From JBCBST01 sp039819115 (GTDB lineage Bacteria; Bacteroidota; Rhodothermia; Balneolales; Balneolaceae): 6,743 bases of DNA. Both the position numbers and the translations under genes were made by a program. The stretch's first letter is position 1. Every line of letters begins with the position of its first letter. Below are positions 5,994-6,743 of the stretch, in pieces. The notes under the pieces were generated by a model. The model searched no databases. It saw only the letters and a list, made by a program, of their open reading frames with translations, and was not told the origin of the DNA. The DNA lies in contig JBCBST010000151.1 in assembly GCA_039819115.1 (NCBI GenBank), positions 1 to 6,743 of the forward strand. The letters run 5' to 3'.

Positions 5994-6743
5994 GATGCTG
6001 AAGAAAGGTAAGAAGATGTTGTAGTTCCTGTTTGTAATCCGATTCATCGAATAAAGCGATACGCTCGGAGGCCTTATCATAGCCTTGTTGCACTTTGTTT
6101 TTGATGTCGTCCATCACATTTAGCTGATCCATAATTGATAAAACCTGATCTACCTCATCCTGGGTAGATGACGAACGATCTAAGGTCTGTTGTATAAACT
6201 GTTTCTGACGTTCGTCTGCACGTTCTAACGCAAGTAAGGTAAGATATGTTTTCTTGCCTTCGTGAATATCTCCTCCGGGGCGTTTACCAAACTTTTCGGG
6301 ATCGGCGATAGCATCAAGTAAATCATCCTGAATTTGAAACGCGATACCCAGGTCTAAACCAAATTGGGCAAGCGCAAGGCGCTGTTCCTTATCAGCATGA
6401 GCAGTAATGGCTCCCATTTCAAGTGCTCCGCTCAACAATGCTGCTGTTTTACCCTGAATCATGTTCAGGTAATCGTTTTCTGAAACAACCGTACGTTTCA
6501 CAAATTCCATATCCAGCGCCTGCCCTTCACATACGATAACAACAGATTTTAAAAATACCTCATTTAAGGCAGCATACTCCTCTTTGGAGTAGGTATCTGA
6601 TGTACCATAAGTGTTCAGTTGCCGGAGTGCATCCGCAAACATCACATCTCCGGAGAGAATGGCCGTATTCACATTCCATTTTTTATAGACACTGGGCTTG
6701 CCTCGACGTAGATCTGCTTCGTCCATAATATCATCATGGACCA
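5983..6743 (-). CDS. Polyprenyl diphosphate synthase, trans-isoprenyl type (N-terminus outside window)
   Basis: An all-trans isoprenyl diphosphate synthase (PF00348) that condenses isopentenyl diphosphate onto allylic diphosphates to make precursors of quinones, carotenoids or other isoprenoids. The visible 252 residues begin inside the first aspartate-rich motif: HDDIMDEADLRRG (2-14), reading from 6741 down. The Met at 6726 is the internal M of DDIMD and is not a start. About 80 N-terminal residues are therefore missing, if the protein resembles IspA/IspB. Further motifs are EGQALDM (72-78), GKTAALLSGALEMGAI (97-112), and the second aspartate-rich motif QIQDDLLD (136-143) followed by GKRPGGDIHEGKKTYL. 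The first motif has the compact DDxxD spacing, without the two-residue insertion of IspA-type farnesyl synthases. The residues that set chain length lie upstream of the window, so the product (GGPP or longer) cannot be assigned. It is the most upstream visible gene of the operon and overlaps the bamD-like frame by 11 nt. Confidence 0.92.
   Translation of the reverse strand, partial: VHDDIMDEADLRRGKPSVYKKWNVNTAILSGDVMFADALRQLNTYGTSDTYSKEEYAALNEVFLKSVVIVCEGQALDMEFVKRTVVSENDYLNMIQGKTAALLSGALEMGAITAHADKEQRLALAQFGLDLGIAFQIQDDLLDAIADPEKFGKRPGGDIHEGKKTYLTLLALERADERQKQFIQQTLDRSSSTQDEVDQVLSIMDQLNVMDDIKNKVQQGYDKASERIALFDESDYKQELQHLLTFLQHRDH

Noticed and set aside
6724..6726. Met at 6726 as the start of the polyprenyl synthase
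   Set aside because: The frame continues upstream to the window edge and this Met is inside the catalytic DDIMD motif, so it cannot be the N-terminus.
1..6743. CRISPR arrays, transposases, prophage or defence genes
   Set aside because: No regular repeats with spacers, no terminal inverted repeats and no matching protein families were seen. All of the sequence apart from two short gaps is accounted for by the eight genes.

Overview
The window holds eight protein-coding genes in a compact, moderate-G+C bacterial layout (roughly 40-45 % by eye). No tRNA, rRNA, CRISPR array or insertion sequence was seen, and no gene-free stretch exceeds 100 bases. A BamD-type lipoprotein, a D-threonine-aldolase-like protein of a subtype I associate with Bacteroidetes, a perfect TAnnTTTG promoter element and the absence of clear Shine-Dalgarno sites together suggest a Gram-negative member of the Bacteroidota/Balneolota/Rhodothermota group. 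That placement is an inference, not a demonstrated assignment.

Left part (1-2277, minus strand): a three-gene, translationally coupled cassette. In transcription order it encodes a retropepsin-like 'ATP-dependent zinc protease' family protein (PF05618), a RimK-type ATP-grasp amino-acid ligase, and a succinylglutamate desuccinylase/aspartoacylase (AstE/AspA, M14-like) zinc hydrolase that runs off the left edge. The reading frames overlap by 4 and 8 nt. A ligase able to add amino acids to a protein or small-molecule carboxylate, flanked by two hydrolases, looks like an add/trim modification system. This is the most interesting part of the window. Its substrate is not visible here, and rpsF, the classical RimK target, is absent.

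Middle (2278-3455): a 92-bp divergent control region separates the cassette from a plus-strand gene for a fold-type III PLP enzyme of the D-threonine aldolase/D-serine dehydratase family, with an intact PLP lysine and metal-binding His-x-Cys pair. It converges on the next block across a 73-bp gap containing a small hairpin.

Right part (3529-6743, minus strand): a tight four-gene operon. In transcription order it encodes a polyprenyl diphosphate synthase (N-terminus beyond the right edge), a BamD-like outer-membrane assembly lipoprotein, nicotinate-nucleotide adenylyltransferase (NadD) and an S66-family LD-carboxypeptidase with a signal-like N-terminus. The junctions are an 11-nt overlap, a 4-nt overlap and a 12-nt gap; bamD and nadD both appear to start with GTG. 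The block is mostly housekeeping: isoprenoid/quinone precursors, outer-membrane biogenesis, NAD synthesis and peptidoglycan recycling.
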